Shown here one piece after another: positions 32,113-44,872 of a stretch of DNA of 64,000 nt (the first letter of the stretch is position 1; the number at the start of each line of letters is the position of its first letter). The DNA comes from Rutpela maculata. Its lineage: Eukaryota; Arthropoda; Insecta; Coleoptera; Cerambycidae. The notes below the pieces were generated by a model, which had not been told where the DNA came from, searched no databases, and saw only the letters and a list, made by a program, of their open reading frames with translations. A program made the translations under genes and the position numbers. The stretch is from positions 89,137,688 to 89,201,687 of the forward strand of contig OW386287.2 in assembly GCA_936432065.2 (NCBI GenBank), written 5' to 3'.

Positions 32113-34030
32113 CACTTTTCACATTTTTGAGTTTTGCTCGAAAACTATGCATTTTTCCTATAAACACGTCAATAGAAAAGTTGTAGAGAATTAAATTTCC
32201 AATCGAAATGGCAGAAGTAAAAAAACTGTACAAAGATACGTCCAAAAAACAAAACAAAAAAAAAAACGAAAAAACGCTATTTTTTTATTTTTTTTTTTGT
32301 TTTAGCCTCTAACTTTTTTTCGGGTACATTTAGGCATAGACATTGCTGCATAAAAAAGTTGGCGTTTTACCCGTTAAAATGAGATTTTGTAAAAATTTTT
32401 ACGATTAATAGTGACCGAAATATAGCGTTTCAAAATTTGCAACTTTTAACTTTTTTTTGCTAATTTTTACTATTTTCTTTTTCAAGTTTCGTCCTGTAAC
32501 TTTTTTCTGAGTGAATTTAGATATAGACATTATTATATTAAAGTGAAAGCTGACTTTACGCACGTTGAAATGGTGGCTGGTAAAAGTCTTTACAACAAAG
32601 AGAAACCTAGATACAGCGTTTCGAAGATTGTTACTTTTATTAACTTTTTTCTAATTTTTACGTTCTTTTTTAAATTTCGGTCTATAACTTATTTGTCAAA
32701 TACTTTAAGTACAGATATCGCTACATTGAATGTACTCGCAGCATTCTTGTTTAAATGGTCTGCAATAGAAGTTTATGTGATCAATAGTAACCAAGATATA
32801 GTCCAAGATATAGTAAATTATTGTACTTAAAAAATAACTTTTTACATTTTTCCACTTTTGAACTTTATATCACCGATTTTTTTTTTGTTCAAATAACAAC
32901 TTAGAAAAGATAGATTAAATTAATTTATGCTGGATTTAACATATTTTCAAAATCAAAGTCGATTACTTCATCGGCATCTAAGTGAACATCTTCTTCTGTT
33001 ATTTCAGGTATAGTTGAAGTATTCTTAATAGTTTGAGGGATTATGACGTTATGCGGGGCGAGTCGAATTAATAGGGCGGCAAATAGATCTCCCGTCTTTA
33101 CTCCACTTTTACCACAGCTTTCATATTAAGTGAGAGAGAAGATATCGGTCATCTGACGTGGCGTATAGGAAGGCGTAGATACTGCGTTCTGCAGCCAATG
33201 CGTCTCTACGGCACCGCCTAGATAGGCGGTACGTCGATCACTATTGCGATTGCTTGCACTATACATCAGCGTTTTCACGGTTTATTCCCATACATTCTTT
33301 GCAAAAAATGGAGCAATTCATTCCCAGTTTCCTGCAACCGCAGTTTCCTCTGCATCCTTTGGTGGATTTACAGGCTATTTTTTCTAGCAAAACTTGTGAT
33401 ACGGGAGGTTTATTTGTCAAAATTGGTACTAGTCCATTTTTGAACTTTTCCACCCCCAGATGAGATGATAAGTTATAATAAGTTATAGGCCGAAATTTAA
33501 AAAAGAACGTAAAAATTAGAAAAAAGTTAATAAAAGTAACAATCTTCGAAACGCTGTATTGTATCCAGGTTTCTATTTGTCGTAGAGACTTTTACCAGCC
33601 ACCATTTCAACGGGCGTACAGTCAGCTTTCACTTTAATATAATAATGTCTATACCTAAATTCACTCAGAAAAAAATTACGAAATTTGAAAAAAAAAATAG
33701 TAAAACTTAGCAAAAAAAGTTAAAAGTTGCAAACATTGAAACGCTATATCTCGGTCACTATTAATCGTAAAAATTTTTACAAAATCTCATTTTAACGGGT
33801 AAAACGCCAGCTTTTTTTTATGCCTAAATGTACCCGAAAAAAAAGTTACAGGCTAAAATAAAAAACTGCATTTTATGTTTTTTTTATTTTGTTTTTTGGA
33901 CGTATTTTTGTAAAAAAAATGACTTCTGAAGGTGCCACTTCGATTGGAAATTTAATTCTCTACAACTTTTCTATTGACGTGTTTATAGGAAAAATGCATA
34001 GTTTTCGACCAAAACTCAAAAATGTGAAAG
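32113..34030. mobile_element. 1.9-kb fold-back element with ~570-bp inverted arms
   Basis: The left arm (32113 to about 32695) begins CACTTTTCACATTTTTGAGT. The right arm (about 33472 to 34030) is its complement, ending CAAAAATGTGAAAG. Blocks such as CGGGTACATTTAGGCATAGA, TTAGATATAGACATTATTAT and CAGCGTTTCGAAGATTGTTA appear in both. The ~780-bp middle carries a cysteine-rich gene fragment on the minus strand. The 95-codon ORF at 32543-32830 lies mostly in the left arm and is not called. Confidence 0.82.
32925..33476 (-). pseudogene. C-terminal fragment of a cysteine-rich (CXC-like) protein
   Basis: On the minus strand, 33259-33476 reads NGLVPILTNKPPVSQVLLEK and then CKSTKGCRGNCGCRKLGMNC followed by SIFCKEC. 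Arthropod genomes contain many uncharacterised proteins ending in L-x-P-x-x-T-x-x-PPAP-x-x-LL-x-x-I, then a CxCxxxC...C.CRK.G..C...C..C module. This is from general knowledge of that pattern, not from a search. The first CxC pair is altered to CKS and a stop follows GINRENADV. Further on, 32925-33060 in the same strand reads TIPEITEEDVHLDADEVIDF and DFENMLNPA then stop, an acidic tail seen in such proteins. The two parts are separated by about 200 bp of unrelated sequence. It lies between the arms of the fold-back element. Confidence 0.5.
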
Positions 34031-35030
34031 TATGTAATTGATTTTTCTTTTCTTTTAGATAGATACTTCAGTTTTTTTATGGGAAAGGGTATTTTTTACT
34101 CGTATTAAACAATTTGTAAATAATTAAAATATGTTTGATGTTGTCGTTTATCTACTATACCAGGTTGAATGTAAGACCAGCTAATGACATTTCTGTTTTT
34201 TCTGCAGAACGCCGCCTTTTCAATAATTAAAATATTATTCTTCATTTTAATATTTGAATAAATATTATTATTATTATATATTTAGCATACAATTACTAAT
34301 ATTTTGCTCCAAAGTTTTCACACAGTATTTAATCATAAAAGTTTGCACAGTTTTGCTGAACACGAAGTGGATCACTTTGAGTTCAAAAGAAACTAAGGCA
34401 AAAGAATTGACATTAATATCACGATATTTAATGATATCGTATTTCGAAAAATCAGGTCGTCTACATTAAATTCGGCGTAGCCTTTATTGATAAAAAATTC
34501 GTCCGTATGTGGTAAAGCGAAAGGAGAAGAAAATAATTAGTTTAATAATGACCATACGTACTATTATAACGTCAGTGTATTTAAACACAATTACTAAGAA
34601 ACTTGCCATATGTTTCTTTAAGGACTACAATATACGTGCATAAAAAAATAACTACATGTGCATATAAGGACGTGGGGATAATGTGCCAAATAAATTGATG
34701 ACGAACGGTTGTATAAGAAAGTGAACGTGCAAGAGTTTTAAATAAGCCCATATAGTGAATAATAGATTTTTATTGACATGTACCGTACGTGATAAAATAG
34801 GTTTATATTCAACTCAATTTGAATTTTACACCGCTTTGTTTCAGCAAGGTACGAATTGTTTAATGCCATTACAGTTACTAATTAAAGACGAATAACGAAT
34901 CGACTTAATTTATTGACAATTTATACAATATTACAATTACATTTCGTTTGCAATAGCTATATTGCAGAAGGGCGGTGTTCAAAACAGTCTTGGAGAAAAT
35001 TTTGCTGGAATTTTTAAAATTGGTTTTCGC
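34031..35030. other. No recognisable gene (AT-rich)
   Basis: AT-rich sequence with an ATT-rich microsatellite near 34256-34280. One 71-codon ORF at 34254 has no recognised features. Confidence 0.4.
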
Positions 35031-35352
35031 GAGTTATTTTTATTTTTCATAAAAGTTTTTTAAGAATAGTGATATGAAAATCATTGCTTGATGATGTTTT
35101 CTTGAGAACATCATATATCAAGTGTAGTGAATTGACAGTACTTCTTTAGACGAAATTTATTCTCTTTCGAAACATACAATAACTTAGATTGACTTTAATT
35201 GTAATTTTCGAAAGAGAATAATTTTTTTCTAATGAAGTATTGTTAATTCACTACACTGATATATGATGTTCTCAAGAAAACACCATCAAGCGACGATTTT
35301 CATGTCATTATTCTTAAATTTTTTTCATGAAAAATAAAAATAACTAAAATAT
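35031..35352. mobile_element. ~320-bp palindromic MITE
   Basis: The left arm (AGTTATTTTTATTTTTCATA, ATGATGTTTTCTTGAGAACA, TTTATTCTCTTTCGAAA) pairs with the right arm (TTTCGAAAGAGAATAAT, TGTTCTCAAGAAAACACCAT, CATGAAAAATAAAAATAACT). The loop lies at about 35175-35200. There is no coding content. Confidence 0.8.
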
Positions 35353-35496
35353 AGAGCGAATTTTTGAAAAAGTCGTCTAAATAATATTGTTTTATACTAA
35401 TGTGGGTTTAGTAATCTGTTTTACTATATTTTTTTTATGTAAACTACATACTTTGTACAAGAACTCGAAGATTCATATCTCACTCATGTGTATTTT

Positions 35497-36171
35497 ACTT
35501 CCACATCCAGTGGAAGTATAGTAACGACAAACAAGTTTTTAAAAATTTTTATTGTTCAAATAGGCTTACAATGTCGAGATTTTAAGTTTGAGCTAAAAAT
35601 AAATTTCTGTCTGTCTGTCGGTCTGTCTGTAACTTTTTTTGTGCGCACGTTTACTCTGGAACCGTTTGAGATATTGACTTGAAATTTGGTACAAATATGT
35701 ACTTTAACGAAATCTGGAACTATATTATATTTTCATCTTGTTGCGTCTAAGAATTGGGGGGTAAATTGGAGTAAATCCGGGGTAAATAGGTAACTCAAGC
35801 AGGTAAGAGTTCATAAAATTGGTATTTAGTATATAGAAGAGAAGCTAAGGGCTCAAAAAAATTTTTGACAGCTACCCCCATTACCACCCCTATCCCATTT
35901 TTAAAGGGGATGAAAAGAAAATGTGATTTAGTGTGTATACAAGAACCAGAAACCACAAAATATTTTTTTACTTCATCCACCCCCCACTATCACCACCCCC
36001 ATCCCACTTCCGATGTGGCGCATCGTTTTATGGGTTTTTGGGGTAGAGGATTTCAAATATTATATTATTACAGTTCCATAAACAATTATTTCCACATACA
36101 AATTTTTTTCATTATGAGTGACTTGGATAGAAAATCTGGATGTGTAAGTAATGATTCCTTGGGCGGTTTTT
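35497..36171 (-). repeat. Interspersed repeat family A, copy 4 (reverse)
   Basis: It starts ACTTCCACATCCAGTGGAAG and ends CCTTGGGCGGTTTTTG. Internal CTGTCTGTCGGTCTGTCTGT and GTTTTATGGGTTTTTGGGGT match the other copies in order. Confidence 0.8.
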
Positions 36172-38440
36172 GAAAAAAAATGCAGTATAGGTTTTGCATT
36201 TTTCCAGTGGATCATCGAAACCCGAAAAAAACGTCGGATCGAAATGAAAGTCGTATCTATCGACTCGAGAGCGAATTTAGAAAATTCCGTCCGTCGGTCC
36301 AGTCGGTCTGTCACGATCAGCCCCCCCCCTAATCACTTTTCGGATTTCGATGAAACTTGGGTGGTTAATAGGAGGCCTTTAGAAAACGCTGGAAGCTCGG
36401 CTCCGTTCAGAAACCGGAAGTACCCGATATAGACGTTTCGAGTTTTTCGGGAAAAATTGAATAACTCGGTAACGGGCAGTCGGATCGAGATATTTCAAAA
36501 AAGAGATGGTGCCGCTGGCAACGATCTACAGATAAGTATACCAGAGACTATGTCAAGAAACAAATGGAAATTGAATTTTTTTGCGATAAACTGGTTTTCT
36601 CAAAATCGGGCTAGGAAGCACGATAATTGCCCGGGATATTGATCGATTTCGATGAGACTTGGTGGAATCAAAGGTACACGGCTACAAATAAAGCCTATTG
36701 CTGGCGGCCCGAATCCGTTGACCGCAAGTATTTTTTCCAAGGCCGAGTATGATTTTTCAAAGAAATTGATAACTCCCGAACCGAAGGTCCGATTTTGATT
36801 TTCAAAAATGGCTATTGTAGGACTCGATTAAGTCTATTAGGTGACATTTGTGAGAAATTTGACAAAACAAAAGCGAATCCACAAATCCTGGAATTGATTT
36901 TGATTTTTTGATAAATTCTACAAATACCGAACAGTTTCCTAATAAAAATCGAAAATTAAAGGCACGGACCTTTTTGGACAAAAAATCTGAAATAGAGTTT
37001 TTTCGAAAAATTAAAAATAAACGAACTATTTGCAAAGATGCATGACCACGTCCGGTATATCAGAGTGGCAGTCCACCCGAAAATAAAATCGTAAGTCTGA
37101 AATCACTCCGCTGATATTTTATAATTTTCTATTGCTATATTTTTGAGTGAAATTTTGGAAAATTAAGTAATAAAAATATAACTAATATATAATTGTCCAT
37201 AAAATTATCTAAAAAAATAAATGCAAAACAAAACAGGCTTTACTATGAAACAGATTTTGATATCGTGCCTTCTCGAAAAAATCTCTATTTTGGTAATACA
37301 CGAAATTATCTATAGGTGTCCAAACCAAAAAAAATGAAGATCATACCGGGGAAAATTCTATCTATATAAATAATATTTGACCGATTTTCATTTACTAAAT
37401 CACAATATAACCGATGCCCGTTCTGTATTTCAAAATGTAGTTAGCCTTTACTTTAGTCAATGCAAAAAGAAAAATAAAACATGTCAAAATGTACTGAGTC
37501 ATCCTACGACCCTCTGCTGAAAAGGTACTGAATCATCCGAACAGGGATAAAAAGCATATCAAAATGTAGTTTTTAGCTTAGTTTAGTTTTCATATTATGC
37601 ATTCGTGTAAAAAAAAAATTAGTGATATGCGTCAAAACTCTATGTATTTTAAATGGCAATTTTCAACACGTCGGTGGCACGTATTAATTTTTGTTTTAAT
37701 CTGCGGATTTGTGGAGATTTTTTTTATTTGTCTTGATTACTTTTTTTTGGGGTGAGACCAAAAAAATTCGTCACAACCCCATATAAGGACCACCCTACTG
37801 CACATGCGTTTACGCAAGTTTGCGCAACAAAACAACTATTAAGAAAAATCTCAAAATTTGGGAAAATAGCAGAATTGAAGTTAATAGGTAGTGAAGGTAG
37901 TAAGTAATATTTTGTGTTAATTTTCCGGCAAAAAGTACATTTTTCATGAATTCGAGAAATTGACTAAACTTTGCGGCGCTCTAGGGTCAAAACCGTTCGG
38001 TTATGAAAGGTACATTGTACAGATTTATTTTTCTTTGATTTAGTATAGTATATTTTTTTCGAAAAGTGCACTGAATCGGAGATATTTACAAAAAAATATT
38101 TTTTGCACGTTCTTTTGAGGTTTTTTTTCGAAGTTCCCGCAAAAATTTTAGTCCCAAAATGTGACCTCGAAAACAGCTCTCATCCCATCAATTTGCAAAA
38201 CTCCCTCAAAAACTCCTTTCGAAAATTACTTATTTACTGCACTACTACTATATTAGGAACTAAATTGTAATAAGATACGAGTCGAATTCAATTTTTTTGA
38301 AATCGAATAAAAATGCAATTTGTTTTATTTTAAATTATGAGTTTTCAAATTAAAAACATATTACAGTATATAATCACAATAAGAAAAACGGTTTTATTGG
38401 TCTTACATAATCCTTGATAGAGCATTGACGAAATAATTGT
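36172..38440. other. No confirmed gene; possible old repeat at 36190-37070
   Basis: 36190-37070 has moderate GC and phrases such as TTTCGATGAAACTTGGGTGG and AATAACTCGGTAACGGGCAG that look like an old repeat (the style of text seen in reiterated insect elements). ORFs of 93 and 61 codons show no domain. AAGGACCACCCTA near 37784-37796 looks like the right terminus of a TAGGGTGG-type DNA element with no left partner. The rest is AT-rich. Confidence 0.4.
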
Positions 38441-38890
38441 TTGAGGCTTTTGGTTTTTGTGCACACACTAAATCACAATTTTATTTTTTTCACCCCTCTT
38501 TAATAGGGGGGTGAGGGTGGTAATGGCTAATGCTAAAAAAAAAAATTTTTAAAACCTTAGCTTTCTCTTATATATTCTAAATACCAATTTTATGGACTCT
38601 TGCTTGATTTACCTATTTATCCCCATTTACCCCAATTTACCCTCAACCCTTCAATGAAATAAGATCAAAACATAATTTAATTCTATGTCTCAAAATACAT
38701 GCACCAAATTTCAAGTCAATATCTTAAACGGTTCCAGAGTAATCGTGCGCATAAAAAAAAGTTACTGATGAACATTTTTTTTTCTCAAATTTAAAATCTC
38801 GACGTTTCATGACATTCTAAGCCTATTTGAATAATAAAAATTTTCAAAAAATTTCTTTTGCGTTACTATACTTTCATTGATGTGGAAGTA
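38441..38890 (+). repeat. Interspersed repeat family A, copy 5 (5'-truncated)
   Basis: The first ~220 bp are missing. The copy picks up near GTGCACACACTAAATCACAA and runs to GATGTGGAAGTA. It contains the CGTTTCATGACATTCTAAGC block. Confidence 0.7.
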
Positions 38891-39300
38891 AAAATTAAAT
38901 GTCTTACGATACATATTTAAGAGGATAATATTTAATAAAAAATATTTTTTAGAAGTTAATTTAATAAATCACAATACTAATTAATTATATTGATTTCCGA
39001 AGGCATCTTATCTCAACTACCAATATATCTTCTACATCTATTCACTTTCGTTTCCTTATGATAGAAAATTATTGTGTTCAGTGAGTCCTTGTTAAAAAAA
39101 AAAAAAAATAGTACGGCGATCCTCCCCGGATTGGCTATATTTGATGACAAAATAACCCTAATTTTATTTTATTATGATTGGATAAGGGGAAATGGTGTCG
39201 AAGAACTTCATTCAAGGAGTCGAACCGTGAAGCGCAGCGTTAATTTTTAATAGACTTTATTTGATGCTAAAATCAAAATATTTAATTCGAGTATAATAAT

Positions 39301-39561
39301 CATAGGCGCAGCCAGGGGGGGAGCCATGGGGCCCGGGCCCCCCCCAAGCCGTCTTCCATTTGCCAAAAAATAAAGAAGCAGTACAAACCAGTATCTAAAT
39401 TATACCTTGAAATAAATATTTTGTAATTAATGCCAATATTTTCTAATAGAGGAATCTACATATGCATCAGTTTTCAACCATTTTCTGAAAAATTTTCCTC
39501 ATCCTCTGGGGAGGCCGGTTCTATTGGCCCCTCCCAGATGAATTTTCTGGCTGCGCCACTG
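39301..39561 (+). mobile_element. 261-bp hAT-type MITE with perfect 8-bp duplication
   Basis: The termini are CATAGGCGCAGCCAG on the left and the complement of CAGTGGCGCAGCCAG on the right. ATAATAAT flanks both ends (39293-39300 and 39562-39569). Because the right flank is an AAT repeat, the duplication could be partly chance, but a hAT-type CA...TG terminus and 8 bp fit well. There is no coding capacity. A truncated sibling is at 13502-13725. Confidence 0.82.
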
Positions 39562-39569
39562 ATAATAAT

Positions 39570-42500
39570 AATAATAATTTAGTCTATTTTTCGCAATTGG
39601 AGGTAAATAACAAAAGAAAAAAGTCTTCGTCCTTTATCCGTAAAAGATATAATTTGCATAATTCCTCTTCGCTTATTAAACTTCGGGAATTCCGTACTCT
39701 TAATTTTACGATTTCCTTGAAAACATGAAACTAGGAGTCACATAATTTATCAGCCGTTTCCAAAATTCAACTTATATTCGAAGTTGAAAACGTTCATATA
39801 TCTTTATATGATGATGTACATCACCGAAATTGTTTTTCTTAAAAAAAAAAAAGAGAAAACAGAAAGATAAAAAGAGAAAACAGAAAGATATCAACCACGA
39901 GATGATTATTTCAAAATTGATTATTTTATTCTGTGGAGGTACCTTGTCAAGAAAAGTAGCAATTAGTAGGGAAAAGTAAGTTCGTAATAAAGTGCTGGGT
40001 AAAATAACTATAATTTGGAAATAGTAGAAAACGAATTAACCAAAGGATAATGGAATAACTAAAAGCCAAAAACAGATATCTATCAATTCATTTACTTCGA
40101 CATCTCGTGATGGAATGTCTCTCATTTTGTCTCTTTTTTATAAAAGTAAAATTTTTAAAACAGTACGGTTTTTATAAAGTATTTTTCAAATTTCGAATAT
40201 AATTATAATGGCCGGCAGCACCATTTCTCTCGAGAAGAACATTTTTTTCTTAAAATGGAATTTTGGGTGGGAGATGCTGTAAAAAGTTTAGAGCTTGAAG
40301 GATTAGGACCACCCTAGTGTACAGTTGTTATATACGATAATTGGCGTTGAGTATAAAAGCAGCAAATGTCGTATGTAAACATTAAACAATGTACTGTGCA
40401 GACGTTAAATTAACTGTCTAATATCGGTTGTCTTATGTAAGTTGTACCCTTGGATTACGACACATGTATGCTAATAGGCTTTACGGGTGGAGCAATCCCA
40501 AGTAAAAATAATATATCACGTTAATATCATTAAGGCCATATATGGCTAAATCTATATTATATGATAAATAATAGTGGCAATTTCAATTTATTAACATGGA
40601 AACACGCTCTCTACATTTAAATTGTGACCACGTTAGTCATTCTGTCAATTACTGAAGACTTAATAACGTTGACAGTTATAGCACAAACTCTTTATATATG
40701 TGAATATAGAAAATTAAACATAAAACGAGTTATTGCTTTGCATATTTTGTATTGGCGAAAGAAATTGTATTCAAGTTATGGTCATGTAGTTTTTGTCATC
40801 GGTGCGAGTTTATGTGGACATTAGAGGTGATTTAAAGTTTAGACATCCAACATGTGGTTGTAATTAAAGATCAGATAGGTGAAATGTAATTTATCCTAGC
40901 AACGCAATTATAACTATACACGGTGTCCGGGAATAACATCGGTATTTTTGGGAGTGGATTCCTCAATTAAAAGTAACAATAAAAGAACAAGTCAACATGT
41001 GTCCGAATATGCTCTTGATAGAGCTACAACAGGTTGAGAATGGCATTGCAATTTTGATGACGTGTAGCATCAAAACCATAGAAAACGGATTATGTAATGA
41101 ATGTGTGATATTATTTTGTAGGCAAGTTTGTGCTCAACCAAATTACTTTTATAACTTTCCATCGTATGTTGTGGTACGCTTCGTAGTAATAATGAACGTG
41201 TAAGGTGTGAAAAATAATGACAGAGAATGATGGGGAAATTTTTAGTAATGATGTTTCTGTAATGATCTGCTGGAATTACATTATTACTGAACGTGTAAGG
41301 TGTCCTTTAGGCCTGTATAAGACCCTAACCTACCATAACAAAAGACGGTTGCTGTAGTACAAACAAACGAAACTGACAGCGTGTTGGACAGGCCTATAAT
41401 TTGCTTATTTATAGGTTATGCATCGAACAAAAAGACAGCTGTTTGACGACCTCCGCTTTCCCGTATATGCTTGAAGATTGCTAGAATTACTGTGTTGCCC
41501 AATTGAACATTTATTATATTTGTTTAACCTCCCCACAATAAAATTGCGGGAGGTTACTAAAATTGGTCCAAAATCGAAAATTGAGATAACATCAAATCTT
41601 TACATTTTGAGGTCCCGGGAACCCAAAAAAGTGGTTTATGAAAAATGTCTACTAAACAGATTTGGATGAAACTTTGCATGAGGGTTTCTTTAGTGCTCCA
41701 GAAGATCTGAAAAGGTTGAGATCGGATTACGATTAATGCCGTTTTGGCACAACAAGTTTGATATATCACACTTGCACCCTTTGGCTTTGGTTTGGTTTTT
41801 GCCCAAAACTATTAAAAGTGATAGTGACATTAAAAGTGTGAGAAACTTGAATCCATATCCGGCAATCACAACCTAAAAAATATTAACATAACCTAAAAAT
41901 CAAACCAAGTACACCAACTTAAAAATTTTCGACAACTGTCAAAAAATGAAATCCCCAGTAAAGTTTAGAACCAGAATTTTTAAATTTGTCAGTTTGACAG
42001 ATTCAGAACTAACAAAGTTTAGCGACAAATAATTCGACAGCTGTTAGTTTGACATCTGACATTAGTGACAAGCAACCAAACAACAACTTTCCCCGACCGA
42101 TTTAGTGAAAAATCAGTCGAGGCCAGAAGATAAAAATAATATTTATCAGCTCAAATTGAAACAGTCCACTATGAACACTTCACCGGCCACAGCTGGCAGA
42201 GAAGCTATCCACCAGAATTAAAAATAAGTAAATAAACAAATATAATTAAATGAGAAAGTTCACATTCTTTAGTGCTCTTTTCGGCTTCAAAGATCCACCG
42301 ATTGGAGAGGTTCCAGCCGCTTTCCGTAGCTGCCAATTTCTTATTTCACTATTTAAAATAATTGTATTCAAAATCAACTCTATATTTAATTTTACAACTA
42401 TCTTATTTAATCAATGGAAGGTTTTCTTTTGGTCTAAGATGCTATAATCTGAGCACTATTCAGTTTAGTTATGCAAACGGCATTTGTGAAGGTCCATAAA

Positions 42501-42794
42501 GTGAGAGCAGCACATTTGTTCATTATTTATGACACGCGACCAACTAACTTTAGATTTGGTAGTTCTTTACCTGTTCGTGGTGAATCTGCATTAAGAGGTT
42601 CTTATCTCTGTGGTTTATACCAACAAAGATTTATTGCTTACTTATACAACAAGATTTGAACATAGCTGCTTTTTACCACCAGTCATGTTTTTCGGAGATT
42701 TCCTATAAGATTTTTGTGACCTCCTAATTGAGATTCTGGTTAAACTAAAAAGAAGTCAACAAAATATAGGACAATTGTCATGAAAATCATATAA
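39570..42794. other. Long stretch without recognisable genes
   Basis: This is about 3.2 kb of mostly AT-rich sequence. A 24-bp duplication (AGAGAAAACAGAAAGAT) lies near 39852. AGGACCACCCTAG near 40307-40319 is another orphan TAGGGTGG-type terminus. TACACGGTGTCCGGGAATAA near 40917 resembles a Tc1/mariner-like end without a partner. ORFs of 60-70 codons (40624, 40997, 41478, 42250, 42471) lack domains. Confidence 0.4.
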
Positions 42795-43032
42795 ACTTTT
42801 GTGAATGCCTTTATAATGATTTCACTACTTAGTCCCTTCAAATTAGGAACAATTAAAGAAAATGTTCCCACAGTTATGAGACCTGTAAAAAATGAAGTAT
42901 TTGGGTTGTCTAATAGGGTGGCCCATCTCTATAGGGGGTGAATTTTTTTTACGTATTTTTTAAGTCTCACCCCACGAAAATATACTATTATACTAGGAAT
43001 AATGTATGTCAAAGTTTCAGATAATTCGGTGA

Positions 43033-43132
43033 ACGGTAACCCGTGCCGCATTCAGGTAGAAATTTGTAGATAAGATTTTATTACGGTAACCCGTGCCGCA
43101 TTCAGGTAGAAATTTGTAGATAAGATTTTATT
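43033..43132 (+). repeat. Perfect 50-bp tandem duplication plus ATT microsatellite
   Basis: The unit starting ACGGTAACCCGTGCCGCATT is repeated twice without change (43033-43082 and 43083-43132). It is followed by a third partial start and an ATT-repeat to about 43160. Confidence 0.9.
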
Positions 43133-43200
43133 ACGGTAATATTATTATTATTATTATTAAATTTTACTTAAAATACAAATATCTACTTCTTTTCTCATAA

Positions 43201-44835
43201 TAGTCCAGGAGGCAGTGACGATTTTCGGTACTTATTTTCCCAGTCAGCAAACATGGATAGAATTGTTCGGTTAGTAATTCTAAGCAAAATTCATATATAT
43301 TTAGGGGGGGTTTTCCGATGGGTTGAGGCGGAAAATGCGTCAGAACATACGAATACACTGCCCTTTTTTTCCCAGTGATAAAAATAGTTCTAGTAGAAAG
43401 AGGTATACTGAAGTTAAGTAAAAAAAATAGTCTGGCTAATCTGTGAGTATGGATAATATGTCTGGCAGGTGAAAAAATCAAAAAAATTTCCCTCTCATTT
43501 TCGCAGTCATGAAAATTTATCAGATGATGGCCTATATTATAATAACAGCTTAAAATACAATCTGGCTAATGTGGAACACCCCTAAAGCCTTGCCAGACTC
43601 GTCTAATGATCGTCAGGCGCGCTGAATTCGGCACGTTCAATTATACAGGTGATTAGTGTCATACGTACATGTGAATTGTAATTCATGTAAAAGTAAAAAC
43701 TATTATTTTAACAATATATTACACATGATTATGTTCGTTCTGCTAGCGGAATATAAAAAATAAACTGTAATAAACGTTATAGAGATAATTTATATTTCTT
43801 TTAAAACTAACCATATTTAACCACCCATACAGATATTGCGTTTTTTTTTATAAAGTTTCATTTGTTATCTGTTAATACTGTTAATATGCGCCATTTAGCC
43901 ACCCATACAGATATTGCATTTTTTTTATATAAAGTTTCATTTGTTATCTGCTAATAGTGCTAATACTGTTAATATGCGCCATTTGGCCAAAACAACAACT
44001 AATGCTAAAAAATAGCTGCTATTAAAATAGCAGCTATTTTTAACTGCTAATTGAAAGTGGCAGTAGCAGAAGTAGCTGCTAAACAAAAATAGCTGGTTCG
44101 ACCCATCACTATAGTGTATATTGTCATATGGTAGTAAGAACGAACTCAAAATCCGAGTAACTGTAGAGATAGGTATACAAGGGACAGGGGTCTAGGCAGC
44201 TGCGCTCAGGTAACTCGCATTCCAGCGTCGTTACCTAAATACGCACGTGCTGCTATTCCACTCCTCATTTAACTACCTGGCTTGTGAGTCTGGCAAGGCC
44301 TTCGTGATTGTAAATGTCAGCCAGACGTGTATTATCTATGAAATTATAGTATAATCTATCATGTGGCAAATTTTCAAATCCGGGAAAATAAGAGCAAAAA
44401 TTTTCTATTTTTCCCATTTTGAAGATGCCGCCAGACTCATTTGCCAATTTCTTAAATGAGCCAGACTTATTTTTAATTACAGTTTAGAATTGTATCAATT
44501 TATGTGCTAAATTTCAAGCCTGGCAAAATAAGGGTTAAGGATCCGCAAAATTCGTCAAATTTTGAAATCCGCAAATTTTCAGCCAGACTCACTTTCCGCT
44601 ATCTGAGATAAGCCAGACTGCTATTTTCATAAACTTTATGTTCCACTTTAGTAAATGTAAAATATGTATGACTGGGAAAATAAGTGGACTTGCATTGTGT
44701 TTTTATTTTTTGAATCCATCCAAAAATTTTAGCCAGACTCAAAAATTCTTGTTTTTTGTCACTAAGAGAACAGATTAATTCATATACACCGACTGGGAAA
44801 ATAAGTACGAAAAAATTTCACTGCCTCCTGGACTA
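43201..44835. mobile_element. 1.64-kb non-autonomous element with 45-bp inverted ends
   Basis: The left end TAGTCCAGGAGGCAGTGA continues to ACTTATTTTCCCAGTC (43201-43245). The right end (44791-44835) is its complement with few changes. TAA precedes the left end and follows the right end, a 3-bp duplication of the kind made by PIF/Harbinger elements (the TIR sequence itself is not diagnostic). Inside, GGGAAAATAAG (44382, 44674, 44794) and AGCCAGACT (near 44459, 44581, 44611, 44731) alternate at a ~140-bp period on the right side. Their complements occur on the left side. A ~77-bp duplication lies at about 43820-43975. No transposase is visible. Confidence 0.78.
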
Positions 44836-44872
44836 TAATGTTTTATTGGTGTAATTATTTCCTAGAAATTAT

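Noticed and set aside
32543..32830. 95-codon ORF
   Set aside because: Mostly within an arm of the fold-back element, and the matching arm sequence does not keep the frame.
36151..36642. ORFs of 93 and 61 codons in a moderately GC region
   Set aside because: No recognisable domain or start context; the text looks like an old reiterated element and the ORFs are short.
37784..40319. Pair of AGGACCACCCTA sites as the two ends of one element
   Set aside because: Both sites are in the same orientation, so they are two orphan right ends rather than an inverted pair.
40624..42659. Five ORFs of 60-70 codons that could be host exons
   Set aside because: No splice-consistent linkage, no domain, and codon content typical of random AT-rich DNA.
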